Assembly: GCF_009870125.1 (NCBI RefSeq)
Contig: NC_046681.1
Location: 29,410,001-29,474,000 of the forward strand
Reading direction: 5' to 3'
Length of the DNA: 64,000 nucleotides
Source: Drosophila pseudoobscura
Taxonomy: Eukaryota; Arthropoda; Insecta; Diptera; Drosophilidae
The position numbers were made by a program, and so were the translations under genes. Positions 24,801 to 38,295 of the stretch are shown piece by piece. Within the stretch, counting starts at the first letter, position 1, and each line of letters opens with the position of its first letter. A model generated the notes under the pieces. That model was not told the origin of the DNA and did no database searches. It saw only the letters and a list, made by a program, of their open reading frames with translations.

Positions 24801-27800
24801 ACGTTGTCTGCTCTCGTTCCACCTCTTATCGCAATGCTTGCATGTCGGACTCGTGTATAAACATTACTTCTGTCGCGCAAAAGAGCAAGCAATCGTTTTC
24901 CGCTAAGCCACCTGTATAACGTTCAACGCTAATCGTTTTATTCAATTTCGATGTAAATAGTTGCCAAAAAAGCTTGGCATCTCAATCGGTATATACATAT
25001 GAAAGTTTAGTAATCCGTTCCACCCTTCCGCTCTATAGATTATATAGCCTTCGACCGACCTAATCTGCCTGCATTCGAAAAACCCTTTCCTGGCGATCTC
25101 AAATTTGATAAATCGAAATTACATTCAGTGCGGAATGCGCAGCAATTTTTAAGCCTACCTAACGTTGATGGGGTACCCCCTGGATAGCCCCCAAAAGGGG
25201 GTCAGGAGTCAAGTCGAACCCCTGCCGGAGCCGGGCGCAACTTATTTATAGTTGTCCGTGGAATGGCGACGCAATTTATCGTCATTAGCGCTGGGTCTCG
25301 TCGCCAACGAAATTTTCACTTGCAATTTCCACGAGCTGAAATGAAAATGCCTGCGGTGCTGTTGGTCCGTCCAGTGGTTCGGTTTGGGCCCGGTTCAGTG
25401 TTTAAGCCTGGCTGGTGTTGGGTCCCTTTGCCTTTGTTAATGATGGCAGCGGAGAATAGACCAAAATGGAGGAGCAGGACCAGGAATCGACTGAGGGAAG
25501 GAGACGACAACAACGTAATGATGATTACTGACGGTTTTAAATCATTCGCTAATTATTGCAATTGTTGCTCGCCTTCTCCTCGAAATGCCTCAAGGCTTGC
25601 CCCCCACTCGAATAATTGATGATGGGAGGCCAAAGGACGAAAACTGCTAATCAAATTCTGAAAGAGTTGATTCGCTTTTTGAGAAATTCGAGTGCCGGCA
25701 CAAGCACATGCATAATTTCCCTTCCATGCATTTTCCTTTGTGGGGCGGGGCCAAAGGGGAAAGCAATTGCACGGGCAATTTGCACACGGGGAACGGAAGG
25801 GAGTTTCCAGCGAACGAATACCCACAGCAATCAACCTAATTTATTATACACATCCACACATCCCCATCCCCATCCATCCATCCATCCACCCAGTCACAGA
25901 CCCCCTCGAAAAACCACACCGATTGGCCGCCCCAGCGATGACGACGACTGTCATTCACGAATGTTATGAATGTTAATAATTTCAATTGCCATTTTGTGCA
26001 GAATGCAGAACCGTGCAGCAGCCAGCAGCCGCAGTTGTGGCTGCGGTTTGTATCTTTTTTTTGTATCTATTTCTCGGTTACTTTGAAGCCCTTGAGCCCC
26101 GCTAAAAACATTTTAAATTAGTCCTATTCCTGTGCTGTCTGCTCTTTGCGGTTTATCGAAAACAGGATAAAGGAAACACTTTTGTAAGTGTGGTGTTTGG
26201 GTGTCAGGAGGTTGTGCCTAGAAATGGGTAAGAATTCTACCAGCTAAAGGTTGGTTGTCACCCCTGTGGGATTACAAACAGTATGGGATATGGGAAAATC
26301 ATGGGAAAATTCCTACAGGCAACAGGTGCAAAATCCTGAAGAGATTGTCTCTGTGACTTGTGGAAAAGCCTTGAAAAATCACCTTAAGAAAAGTAATAAT
26401 TGCCAAATACTTGAAATTGTAGAAATCAGATGAAAATGTTAAACAAAAACAATATGGAAAAGACAGGGCAGGAAATGGCCTACAAGAAAGCGCAACTGAA
26501 TCCAAGGACAGAATGTTTTACCCATCCCACACCCCATATCCCATTGATGATCCATTTTTTTGTGTGACTGAAATTGTTCCAACTGTAACTCTCTTCCAAA
26601 CTCTCGTCATTCGGAAATTATAGAAAAATATAAAAAAATGTCCCATAATCGAAAGAATGATCTAAAGATCTGCAGAAACCGAATGTCGTTCCTTAAACCA
26701 AAGGATAAAGGCTAACCATCCTTCAAGAAATGGCACAAAGGCTACTTATTCTGATGGGATTATGGGCTACACTGCCATTGAAAAATATTCGAAAAAGATC
26801 GAAACAAATATTATATTTAAATTACATTACATTTTGGGAATGTTGGAGGATGCATAAATGTGTCCTTGTTGTATTTTATAATCTTTCCTGTTTTACGATT
26901 ACCCTGAATTACGATCCATTAATATTCGTTCCTTGTTCCGAGTTGATCTTGAAAACTATCGGAATTAAACTTGAAAAATAATTGTATTCAGAATCCTTTT
27001 TGCTGGCAGGCACACGTGCCCTTGCCCCTGCCACTCCCCCGTGGGGCAGGGCGGGCTAATGCCCACACATTGGCACATACGTGAGCCCACGGACACAGAC
27101 AAACAACTCATTTCGCTCAGTGAACTCAACAATAAGCATAAAAACATTCATCACTGATTCACTACGTGATCTGGTTTGTCAATCATGAATGTACTCGGAT
27201 GATGGCCCAGGCGGGGAGGGTGGAGGGCGGAGGGTGGAGAGTGCGCCCCAGAGATGGGGCAGGCAGCGCAGGAGGTGGCTTGGTGATGATGATATGAGTG
27301 CTCCTGGTGCTGCTGTTGCTGCTGCTGTTGATGATGATGATGAATATATGAGTGCTGCTGATTGAATATCAACGCTCGGGCACAAAAGGAATTCCATCCT
27401 CCGTCTGCACTCGTTGTTGGCCTTCTTTGAACACTTTTCGTGCTCGTTTCGGGCTTCCTTTAACACTTTTCCTGCTCGTTTCCGGCTTGATTTTCCCCCA
27501 GTCAGTGGCCCCGCCCTCTGTATCCACTATCTGTACTATTTGGGAAGCATATTCTATATTCTCTGCGCTAGTCAACGTCAACTGTCAGATTTTCGTTGTG
27601 CCAGCATAAAAATGTTAAAATAATGTGCCGCACAGACATCCTATAGACAGGGCCCAGGGTCTTCCCTACTGTTCGTTTGGCTTTACCTTCAGTTTTGGGT
27701 TGCCGCCTCCCTCCGTGCCTCCATCTCTATCGCCAGTCCGTAGTCCCCTTTTCAGCAGTAACATTATCTCCCATTTGTCGCATACAATCTGCTTGCCTTT

Positions 27801-30515
27801 CCCCTCCTCTGGCTTTTTTTTGCCATGTTTTTGCTGTTGTTATAGCCATTTCCGGTGACAGTGTAATATTGTAATATGCTTATGTCTCTGTCTCTGTCGT
27901 CTGTCGTCTACCGCCCCCTGCCAGGGTCTGTCTGTCAGTTTCTAGGGGGGCGGGGGGTATACTTTGTAAATGTGGGCTTAGATACTGTATCTATAGATAC
28001 ACTAACTGTTTCATGTAGATACATTCCTAGTTCCTGCATTTTCTGTTAATTTTTCTGTTTTGTTGGGGAATCGAAGAACAAATCAGAGAAAATCCTGCAA
28101 AAAAAAAGATTGTAAATTATTCGATTGTATCTGGCATCTAATGTATCTTTTCTGCAGCTCGTATATAGTGTATTTTCCCTTAAATCTAGTATTTTTGTTG
28201 GGTTTTCTTGCATCGTCAGCTGTAAAGTTATTTATTGTTGGGTTGGGTTTTTGGTTTTCAGAAATCAATCAAATCAAATGCGATGACAACCGATACGAAA
28301 CCCCATATCCTTGAGTGCTGAAGGGGGAGGGGTAGTGTGGGATTTTGATCAAATTAAAAGAGAACCAATATTTCTTCCTCTCGGAGTGGGTTAAATATAG
28401 GTTTTAGAGACACACCGAGACACCGAGACAAGGAGACACCGAGAGAGACATTGGCATTGCAATTTGAAGACAAGCCGTTGAAATGCATTTCGTGTTGCAT
28501 GTGTCTCTGCCCCTGCCCCACCCCCTCCCTCCGAGTGTGTGTGCTTCATGTTCCAAGGCGGAACCCAACCCATTTACTCGCACACACCCCGTTACGTGCT
28601 AAGAATTTTAATTAACAGATAAATCAATAAGAAATATGGACGACGGCTGTCAGTGCGACTCTCTCTCCCTGAATGTCTTCCCCCTGCCCCTACCACACAC
28701 ACACACACACCCAGAGTCTCTGTTTGAAGAAATACAGTCCCGCCAACAAAATAAACTCCTGACGCTGGCTGCCAGTCGTCTATGTCTATATTTCCAGGCC
28801 AGAGGACCTGCTCCCATCGCAGCCCAGCCCATCCCATCCCATCTCTCCCTGACAGCCTCTTGCGGCAGTTGCAGAAAAGCGCAAGTGCTAAGCCTCTGGT
28901 CGGAAAATGGCCAACAGCCAGGGGGGCAGGGGCAGTGGGATAGAGGGGGGAGACTGCAGAGAAATTAGAGAGAGAGAGAAAAAGGCAGTTAAAATTGCAA
29001 CTTCAGCAGCAGCAGCAGAAGGCAGGCAGGCAGGCAGGAGGAACAGCAGCTGCATTTACTGCCAGCGGCTTCTTGGCCATGGACAGACCTGGCCTTGGGG
29101 TTAAACAGAAAGACTTGGCCAACACCAGGCAGGCAGCCCCTGCGGTTTCGTCCAGGCTAAGCTGTGGCATATTTTAGAGGAAATTGTGTCAATGTTTATT
29201 CATATCTGGGTATCTAGAGAGGGGTCTTTCCTTTAAGACAACATTTACCACTTGAAACAGGGATCCCTCCTTCGTTTGAGGCACCTCAAGATGCCTTAAA
29301 CTGGGTGGATAACTAGATAGATGCAGAAATACGGGCATGCACCTTCCAGCAAACACACATTTTTTAATTATAAAAGTATTATTTTAATTTCGAGAGCATA
29401 AATCTCTGAAGAACTCCCTTCGGAGTCGGGAGCTTGGAGCTGGGAGTCGGGAGCCGGGAGCTTGGCTGCCTGCCACTCGATTCCCCCATGCCCAGCGGAG
29501 AAGCGCAGCCCCTGCCCAGCGGAGTCGACACCATTCTGGTGCCTGCTGCAAGGCCCGTCCCGTCCTTCGGATGCTGCAAATGCTGCAATAAATAGAATTA
29601 CAGTCAAGTGCTTGATAACTTGCTAAAATGCACAAGGCGCCAGGCGGCAGGCGGAGGCAAGGAGCAAACGGAGCTTGGTGCATGCCACACGGCCTCGGAC
29701 TCCGGGGCTGCGTCTCAGGTGCACTGAAATTTATTATTTAATGAAAAAGAAAAATGTACAGACCGGAGAACACTCTTGGCCACGTATTAATGACGCTCTT
29801 AAGCGACGGCTCGGCCTGGGCACCGTTTGCAATATTTAATGACAGGACGTGCCACAAGTCGCAGCGGCAGAGCAGTGCCGCCCTATTAGGCAGGACATCA
29901 GATATATATCCAAGGATATGCGGAACATTCCGCTCTCCTGCAGAGCCCACACCTGGCGGGCGGGCAGACGGGCGGACGGACAGACGGACGGGCAGCCCAA
30001 AAGTTTAATTTGAATATAATAGAAAAACTTCTGCACAAAGCAACAATTTGAACCGTGTGGCAGTGGGGCATTTGGGGCACTCGAAGCGGGGAGTACCCTC
30101 GACTTTGGCCCATGGACACGTATGATTGATCCGAATGCCACAACGGACCACCTTCCAGGCCAAAACTGCTCCACTTTCGAGGGTATCTGCAGTTAAAACA
30201 TCCAAAAGTTTGCAGCAATAACAATGTGGGTGGAGTGGAGGGGAGTGGAGGGGAGAGGGGGGTCCGGGGAGCCAGGGCCGAAATGGAAGCCAAAAACCAA
30301 CTGCCAGACAACCAAATTTGCTGCGTTTCGTTTGGCATTCAACGGAAATAGTTTTCCAAATACAATATATACACAAAATATACAGAATATATGTATATAT
30401 ACGAATATATGGGGACGTGTGTATGCGACCAGGGAAAATGTTTTATGGCATTCGTGATTGTTGTGTCATTAAGTTGAAATTGTGTAGGTGGTCGGGCAGG
30501 ACAGGACACTGAGAG

Positions 30516-30555
30516 ACGGACGGACGGACGGACGGACGGACGGACGGACAGACAG
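30516..30555 (+). repeat. (GGAC)n tetranucleotide repeat
   Basis: About ten copies of GGAC with one late change to CAGACAGGAC. Simple sequence; length probably varies among individuals. Confidence 0.85.
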
Positions 30556-32047
30556 GACTATCAAACGCACACGGACCACGATGGGGGCCGACTGGCGGGG
30601 GGCGTGGCCGGACAATGGCTGACCAATTTTATTTCTATTTCCAAAGTGGAACCAAAAAAGTTGTAATCGAAAAAGTGCCGCCGTCTCTCTGTGTTCCTAG
30701 TTTTATGGCCAGGCTTGTGCCATGCCTTCGCCCGCCTTCATTGCTTTTGTTTCTCTTCCTTTTTTTTTTATAATTATTTTGTGCCAAATTTATTTATGGC
30801 TCGTGATCTTGGCCTTAAACAGGACATACAGGATAAAGTTTGGCCCTGAAAGTGCGTTTCGTCAAGGGAGAGACGAAAATCAAGGCAGGGCTTGGAGTAA
30901 CACAAAAACCGGGTAAAGTTCCCATAAACGAATGGCACCTTGGGCATTAAAAGACGCGGAGTCGAGGAATCGACAGATCGATTTGCTTTTAAGTGTGAAA
31001 ATTCCCCAAAAATACCGCAGCTTAGAGTAAATGAAACAAGACACAAAGCCTTACGCCACCGAAACGCACTGCACTCGTTTGGGCCTTCAATAATTTGTGT
31101 ACAAATTCTTTGTCCTGCGTTGGCGGTGGAGAGGTCCCTTTATGACCATGAAAACGCCAGCCAAGCGACAGGGAGGGGGAGGGAGATGGAGATAGGCCAG
31201 GGCCATGGCCAGGACCAGGGCCGGGAAGAGGAAGTGGGACTCGCATTCACCTTGGCTTTTGGCGCTTTCCACGCCCGTTCATTCATATTTCCCCCAGGAC
31301 AATGGTGTGTGTGTGTGTGTGTGTGGGTGTTGGTTCCCTACAAGTTTTGGATGAGCATTTGGCCTTTTGGGCGGATGTGGCTTAGGAAATAATGATGGAA
31401 GTTTTGTTTCAATTCAAAGGAAATTCAGTGGGTATTCGACTCCAAGCGAGCCAGATCCAAAATGCACCTGTAAACACTTTTGGGTCCTACATATATGTAT
31501 ATCTCCACCGCATAGTGTATTCCCCATTTCGTTGGGCATTCCCCCAGTGTGTGCCCTGCCCTGCCCTCTTGTTGTTGTTGTTGTGCTGTTGATATTTGGC
31601 AGCTTTTCTTTGGCTCGTTTTATTCTGTTGCTGGGCTTATTAAATATTCAAAGGCAACTTCAGTGGCTCCAATGCTGGCTGGTGGCTGGTGGCTGCTGAC
31701 TGCTGGCTCCTGCCTCCAATGCAACAAGCCAAAAATTAGTTTAATCTGAGATTTCTTTCGACACAGTACGGCACTCAGGTGATGGCCCCTAGCTACAGCG
31801 GTATACATATACATATATCTGCATATATTTTCAATTTCTTTTCAATTTTGTGCCTAGCAATTCCGTATATTGTTTACGTGGCGGCCTCCTCCCCCACACA
31901 TCCTCCTACGTACAGTATTATCTATATGTGTGTGTGTGTAATATTTGCATACATTTTGCGGTGACTGTTGCTGCTGTTGTTGTGGAAGGAAATTGCGCAT
32001 ACGCCGCGTTCTGTTTTCCCCGTCTTTCTGTGTCACCAGAATCCCCT

Positions 32048-32068
32048 CCCCCCCCCCCCCCCCCCCCC
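32048..32068 (+). repeat. 21-base C homopolymer
   Basis: An uninterrupted run of 21 C follows ATCCCCT. Such a long C tract is rare and prone to length error, so the assembled length should be treated with caution. Confidence 0.85.
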
Positions 32069-33290
32069 TCTATCACCCCTCCGCAGAGGCAGCAAATCAA
32101 TTTGGCCTGCATATTTGCATAATAAGAGACGAGAGAGAGAGAGACCTCCAGTTTGTTTGTCACTCAGCCAGCCTGTCACTTGATCAATATGTGGATGGCG
32201 TGCTCATAAAATGATTTCCCCGCAAGCTGATATTCCTCACACGTTACGCCTTTGCTGGGTGGAAAAGTATAGGTTGAGTTTTTCCCGTTCTGAAATGTTA
32301 AATATATCGAAGAAAAGCCATCGGTGGAGAGCCCATCGTGTCAAACCAGCCCCTGCTCTACCTAGGCTTTCTCCCGGTATTACCTTGTTTTCTTGTGCCA
32401 CAAACTGTGGCAGCAGCAGCAGCAGCAGCAGGATGAAGTGTCATAGGGGTCAAGGAGTTGTGTGACTGAAATGCGGCATGCGGCAGGCGGCAGGGCATGG
32501 CGTATCTTCGTGTGCCAAAAATATTCAACAAATGTTTCCAGTCAGCAGCAGCATTCAGGCCGGAGAAAGGGGCATAAACACAATCTGGCACAGAAACAAC
32601 AACAAATACAGAGAAGAGAAAACAAACCGAAATGAATGTAGTGGAATAATGACTTTATTTGGATATGGATATAGATGTAGAACAAATGAATATATCTCCG
32701 AATAAGGTTGAATATTGGGATGGAGATTGGGATTGGGGGAGGAAAGTGTCCTTTGGTAAGGGGTTTTCTCTGTGAATATTTATTTCAGATATTCGGAATG
32801 GGCTTCAAACATATTTCTAATCGAATCAATCAATATATGTGGGGTCTTTCTTTATTTAAGGGTTGAATATTTAATTTTCAGTTAATGTTGATGTGTGATA
32901 TTTATTTATTTGCAACGAGGTTAGAGCTTAAACTATTAACCTGGTTTATTTATGAATAGCACTGATTAGCAATGACCTTCGGCTACTAATGTCTTCATGT
33001 TTTTCATCGTTAGGGTTTTTCAGCACAATCTCTGGCGTTTCCATAGTGGCTTTTCTTCTGTTCCCCTTTCGCTGAAGTATAATTCTCCCTCGTCGTACTT
33101 TTTGGATTGTCTGGGGATCGGATCAAAGTTCCCAAACCACAAATATGATATGTACTTTGAATCGATTGAATATCAAAAGAAACACGCATTTGATTGCCCC
33201 ACAAGTTTCTTTCCAACTCTCAAGAACAATACCCGCCCCAAAAACTTACTTTAATTCAATAAAATATCGTCAATCATTAATATATCTTTT

Positions 33291-33331
33291 ACGGGTACTG
33301 GTACGGGTACGGCTACGGGTACGGGTACTGG
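33291..33331 (+). repeat. ACGGGT/ACTGGT hexanucleotide minisatellite
   Basis: About seven hexamer units of the type ACGGGT or ACTGGT lie in tandem just after an AT-rich segment. No coding role is apparent. Confidence 0.7.
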
Positions 33332-34867
33332 TGTGAGTGTTTTTTTCTCGTGTTAACCAAAATACTTTGGCCTAAGTGATTTTGATTATTGGCCACTTAA
33401 CGCTTTCAGAGCAAACAACAAGCCAACAACAAAATCGATAAACAAATTGGCAAATTAGCACAGAGAAGCCCCCCTCCCCCCCTCCCACCAGAAAAAAAGC
33501 GAGGGGGAGGGGAGATCGGAGATGGGTCCTGGGTGTGTGCCAGGCCATTCATCTATTCAAACAAAGCCATCCAACATCCAACATCCAGCATCCAGCAGCC
33601 ATTCAGAGAGTGTCATTCCTGGCGCGGGGGATGTCCAATCGTGCGAGGAGCATCTCTGGTCATTCATCTTGAGCCGCCGCCGCTGTCAATCCTCCTCCGG
33701 CCGCATTTTCTATCATCCCCCTGCCGTCCCACCCCCACCCCCTCTCTGGTCCCCAATCCTTGTGTTGCCAAGATAAATGGCTTACAGATTATGATCAATT
33801 TGTAGCGATGGAGGAGGACCCACGACGGAGGACCGGACCACAACAAGGCTGCCCACATCCACAGGATTCCCGTACGGCCTTGACGCCCCGTGTGTGTGTG
33901 CTAGGCCTTCCTTGAGGGGTTGGGGGGGTTTGCATCTGCTTATGACATCTTAAGTATGATCTAAAGTGGCTGGGAAACACAAAAAAAGGAAGAAAGATGA
34001 AGGTTGTACGGGGATATGTGATAAATTATGGCAAATTGACTGCAGATTGCTTCGTGTCCCCCCAAAGAGGAGGGGGGGTAGAGGGTACAGCGTATGAGTT
34101 ATGCAAATGAAACAATTATGGGATGGACTCCAGACTACAACCCCTCCCTTCCCCCCCAAAGACCCTCCCCCCTTCAGTATCTCACGCGTGGAATGTCAAC
34201 TATTTTGCAACTACTTTTCAGGCCTTTCAGGCATGTCAGACGGCGCGGAATGTTTGACAAGAATCTGTTGAGCCAAAGGTGAAACTCCTGGGAGATTTAT
34301 GCCACGCATGCCCCCCCACATTGCCACATAAGTGCCGCACATTCCTGCGCCGCTCCTGCCACAGTTTTGAGCCTAGTTTTTGGCGTAATTTTTCTTTGAC
34401 TAGAATTTTGCCTTCTTTTTCTTTTTAATTTGTTGATGCGCCAGCGCGCTCGCACGCAACTAAGCTCGTTAAGCACCTGCTGCCACCTGCCACCAGCCAA
34501 ATGCCGCATGCCACACCTGTTCTAAAGGGTGGCACTTGCAACCTGCTTACGCAATGCCCAGCCAGAGAGCCTGCCAGCCAGCCTGCGAGCCAGCCTTGGG
34601 TATTAACACTTTGTCATGTTTGCTAAATGCTCTCTGAACGCCCACAACCTCCCCCTCCCCCACTCTTAAACCCTGACCTGACCAGCGTCTTCGGTGGGGC
34701 CTTGCAATGTGGATGTGTGTGCGAGTGTGTGTGTGTGGAAAGTGTGCCTGAAAGGCACCAATTAGTGCCAAGAGAAATGCTGTTCGAGGCTAAAAGGCAG
34801 CAGGCAAATAGAAGGCCCGCTGTTGATACTCTTTTCGATCAATCAGTTCTATAGACAGATGCCTGTA

Positions 34868-34988
34868 CAGACGAACTTCCATATGGCGAATCTCAAGGGG
34901 AAGTCGCTATACGGAATATTTGTAAAATAGAGATCATTTTTGTAGAAAACTTTGTTGTATGGAAGCTCGTAATAGAGAAGTTCGACTG
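34868..34988. mobile_element. Small non-autonomous TIR element (121 bp), TA-flanked
   Basis: The left end CAGACGAACTTC and the reverse complement of the right end, CAGTCGAACTTC, match at 11 of 12 bases. Both ends are flanked by TA, as expected for a Tc1/mariner or pogo-type insertion. There is no open frame, so it would be a MITE moved in trans. A second, more degraded relative lies at about 43751-43850. Confidence 0.6.
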
Positions 34989-37600
34989 TATGTCTATAGG
35001 AATTGAAATCATCTAAGGTTTAATGTAATTTATGTGGGATAATAGATTTTTTTCAAACGTATTTACAACAGTTACGATGATGCTTAAAATTATTGGCTAA
35101 AACTCTATAAAACAGAGTTCCTTTTGCGATCAACTCTCACTGTCTCGACGCCAGAGGCCCCTGCTCACAGCCGAGTTCAGAATGGTTATGGATAGATAAG
35201 TTCGATCTTGGTGATCATCAGAAGGCTGAACCGCTTCCAGTATGCCCCTCTTTGTGGTTGCCCGCCAGATTCGAATCCTACATTCAATATATGATATCCT
35301 TTTGGCTCCTTGGCTTGTATACTGCGTAAGATAATGAAGGATCTGTAGAATGTGTTATTTATGATCTCGTGTGCTTGATTATTCCTATTCTACGATCAAA
35401 ACCTCTTTATTTGCTGAGTGTGTCTATAATATGTGGAACCACGATCTGTGGAACTGCTAGTCCTCGATCACTCTCCGAGCCAGGAACTGCTTCCGACGAT
35501 GCATCGTTGGGTGGAACCGCCGCAGATCTCTTCCGAGTTTCAATCATTGTGCACCTCTCCTTTAGGGGTTATCCCAGCGTGTGCCAATCTTTTGTTTCTA
35601 TTCACAAGACTCCTTGGAAGTGTATAAACAGGGAAAAAGCAAAGATTTTGTGATATTACTTAGCGCGGCCTTTGATTCCTTTCCGTGGCCTCTCTGATGG
35701 ATTCTCAGCTTCTTGTGTGTGTGTGTGTGTGGTGTTTCCTCAATAATATTTATTTATACATTTATTGCTTGGCACAGCAATCAATTGGCGGAGGCCTCCG
35801 TATAAATAAGGCTTAATTGCGTATACGCAGAGGAGGCCATCGGCTGGTGGGCACTCTGGTGGCGCCATAGAGAGATTTGCCATGCGGGCAGCAGCAGCAG
35901 TGGCGGCGGCGGCGGCGCAAAACCATTTAAAGGTTATCCCTGGCATTATTTTATCAAAGGGAATTAACACGCATAACCAAAGCAGCGCTGCCCGGCGCTT
36001 CCCCTTATCGAAGCTTGCAGCATTCTGAGGCACGCCCGCATTGCGTGCGTCCGTTGGTGGGTCTCCATTTGTGTGTGTGTGTGTGTGTGTGTGCAGCAAA
36101 CGCAGCAAATGCGCGACGAGGTCAGAGAGCCCCCGCCCCCGCCCCCGTCCCCGTCCCCGCTCCAGTCCTGAGAGCCCCTACCATGGAGGGGGGGGACAGC
36201 AATAAAAGCTCAAATAAATATTTGCTTCCCTCCGACTATGTTGTATACCCCTCCCCCTCCCCCCGCCCGTCAATCCCCCCACCGGGATGCCATGTGTACC
36301 TGTCAGGGAGCTGCTTTTGGCTCCAACGGATTTGTCTTTGGCTTAAACAGTTTGTAGTTTTGGGGCTTAGAAAACAACACAAAATACGAGCGCACACGAA
36401 TGTCCTGTCCTCAGGGGGATTTGGGGTTTTATTTCGGAAATTAACCCTCGCCAGCCCCCCACACCGATAAGGGTTAACAATCGAGTGAATCAAAGATAGT
36501 CCCCCATTTGGGGGTGAATGAACCAGAACCAGAATTCGATTGCTGTAAAATATTTTGGGGTTCTGCTATGCACGGAGCCCCATCGGAGCTGGAAGAAGGG
36601 GAAGAAGGGGAGAACCACAAGAACAAATATTGTGTTCTATTACGGAATCGGATCGGAAGGCTACCTCGATCTGGGCTGCTGCCTTCACCATCCTTCCGAC
36701 TGCCGAACCTGGAAGGAATATCCGATCGTGGCTCACTTCTATACTTCTATCAATAACAGAGTTACGAAAGGAATATTATTGGGTTTATAAGAAGGTCGTA
36801 ACAGAACATAATGATAATTCATTTTATTGTAAAGATCTTCATAAGAAGCCCTTCTTCATGGCAAGTATTCTCTGTTTAGATACTAGATACTATTGTCAAA
36901 TCCAACAAATATCTATCGAATACCTGAATTATAGGCGGAATAGTCGTATAGCTAGAGTGAAAAAGAGACCTTTAAGCAGCTGTACAGCTCATGATGCTTA
37001 GATGCGAATTAAACCATGGTTTTCCTTCAGTTTTCCCCTCCTAAGCCCCTCCCCTCCACCGCATTATGCCTGGTTGCTCTTTCACTTGCCATTTCCTTTG
37101 TTTTCTCTCACTCGAGGGGTGGTTGGTGGGTTGATGGGTAGGGGGGGGGTAGGGGGGCTTAGGGGCGAGCGCCTTAATGCTAAGCAATTTGCGTTAAATG
37201 CGAAAGAGATTAAAACAATGTTGCATTTCTAATTGTTTTAAGCAACGATGATGGGAATGGGATGCAATGGAGGCTGCACTGAGGATGGGGCACGGGCAGT
37301 GGCTGTGGCACACACATGGGGTGCAAGCGCCACTCAATTGCTGTTTAAGTATTTCGTATTTATTGCCGACACACAGAGAGTGCCAGCTTCGAGTGTTTCC
37401 AGTCTCGAAGAGGGTAAATCTGCATATGCAAAGTGCTTTGGGTGGAGGAGGGATTCCAACTCAAGACTCAATTTATTTGGCTTAAGTTTCAGAGTTGCAA
37501 TTATGAGATTATTAAACACAAATGGGTGTGCTCTCCCCAGAGTTTGCTCAGGCTTAAGCCAGCAAAGAGAGAGACTAGAGAGTAGGGCTTAAGCCAGGAC

Positions 37601-38083
37601 AGAGAGAGAGAGAGAGAGAGAGTGGGCCCCAAGACACACAGATACGGAGAGATGGAAGCCCAAGAGATGGAGATGGAGATGGAGATGGTTCCTCTTTAAG
37701 AGTCAAAAAGTGGCGCCAAAGTGCAGCAAAGGCCAAAACACACACAAGTGTCCCCAATCAGGCAGGAAGGCAGGCAGGCAGGCGCCTCGCACCCAACTTG
37801 CAGCACAAAAGTTCTGCTAATTCCCCAACGTAATTGAAACCATTTCAATGTTAATTAAATCCATGCTGGCTTCTCCATCTCTCCATCTCTCCATCTTCCA
37901 TCTCCCTCTCTCTCTCTCCAGTCTGGAGTGTAGCGGAGGAGGAGAAGCTGCAACTTTTAAAGCATTTCGAGTGCCCGCCTGAAGAGGCGAAATATTTAAG
38001 GAGCGCCGCCTAATGAAGGGTTTTTTCCATCTATCCTTTCGCCAAGCCAAGAGGGCGAGACAGAGAGAGAGAGAGAGAGAGAG
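37601..38083 (+). repeat. Two (GA)n tracts (37601-37622 and 38062-38083)
   Basis: Each is about 22 bases of uninterrupted GA. Such tracts bind GAGA factor and CLAMP in flies and, on the X, can form part of dosage-compensation entry sites. The chromosome is unknown here, so the role is open. Confidence 0.8.
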
Positions 38084-38136
38084 CAGTGCAGAAAGGGACG
38101 GAACTACTCCCTTTTTGGTTCCACCTAAGAGCACAT

Positions 38137-38295
38137 ATGGCGAGGTCCTTAAGTAAGTTTGGTTCCAGCTATCTATCTATCTTTTTCTATATTTTCTGCA
38201 TGTTCGCTATCGGTCTGGTTAACGCGTCGCGCGGCAGCGCCCCTCGGTCGGTTGGGCGGGAGGATCCGCGCGTAACAGCCTTCTACTGGCGTTGA
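38137..38295 (+). CDS. Candidate small secreted peptide, 52 aa (weak)
   Basis: The frame from the ATG at 38137 begins MARSLSKFGSSY, followed by a hydrophobic segment (LSIFFYIFCMFAIGLVNA) and a predicted signal cleavage after VNA. This leaves a basic mature part of about 23 residues ending TAFYWR. The mature half has G+C-rich third codon positions, unlike the surrounding DNA. No dibasic processing site, amidation glycine or cysteine pair is present, and I recognise no family. It could also be a signal-peptide exon of a larger gene, or chance. Confidence 0.25.
   Translation: MARSLSKFGSSYLSIFFYIFCMFAIGLVNASRGSAPRSVGREDPRVTAFYWR

Larger units (their letters stand above)
25121..34860. other. Gene-free stretch rich in simple repeats
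   Basis: Only overlapping shadow frames are seen. Content includes CAG/CTG-type trinucleotide runs (near 27300-27360 and 32408-32430), GT tracts at 28699-28712 and 31304-31326, GGAC repeats, a 21-base C run and an ACGGGT minisatellite. The low density of long frames and the absence of splice-supported exons suggest intergenic DNA or a very long intron. Confidence 0.45.

Noticed and set aside
25263..25619. 118-codon plus-strand frame
   Set aside because: No domain, no start context and no splice support; likely chance in GC-richer DNA.
35230..35290. TTCGAATCC resembling a tRNA T-loop
   Set aside because: No paired acceptor stem, anticodon arm or A box at the right distance.
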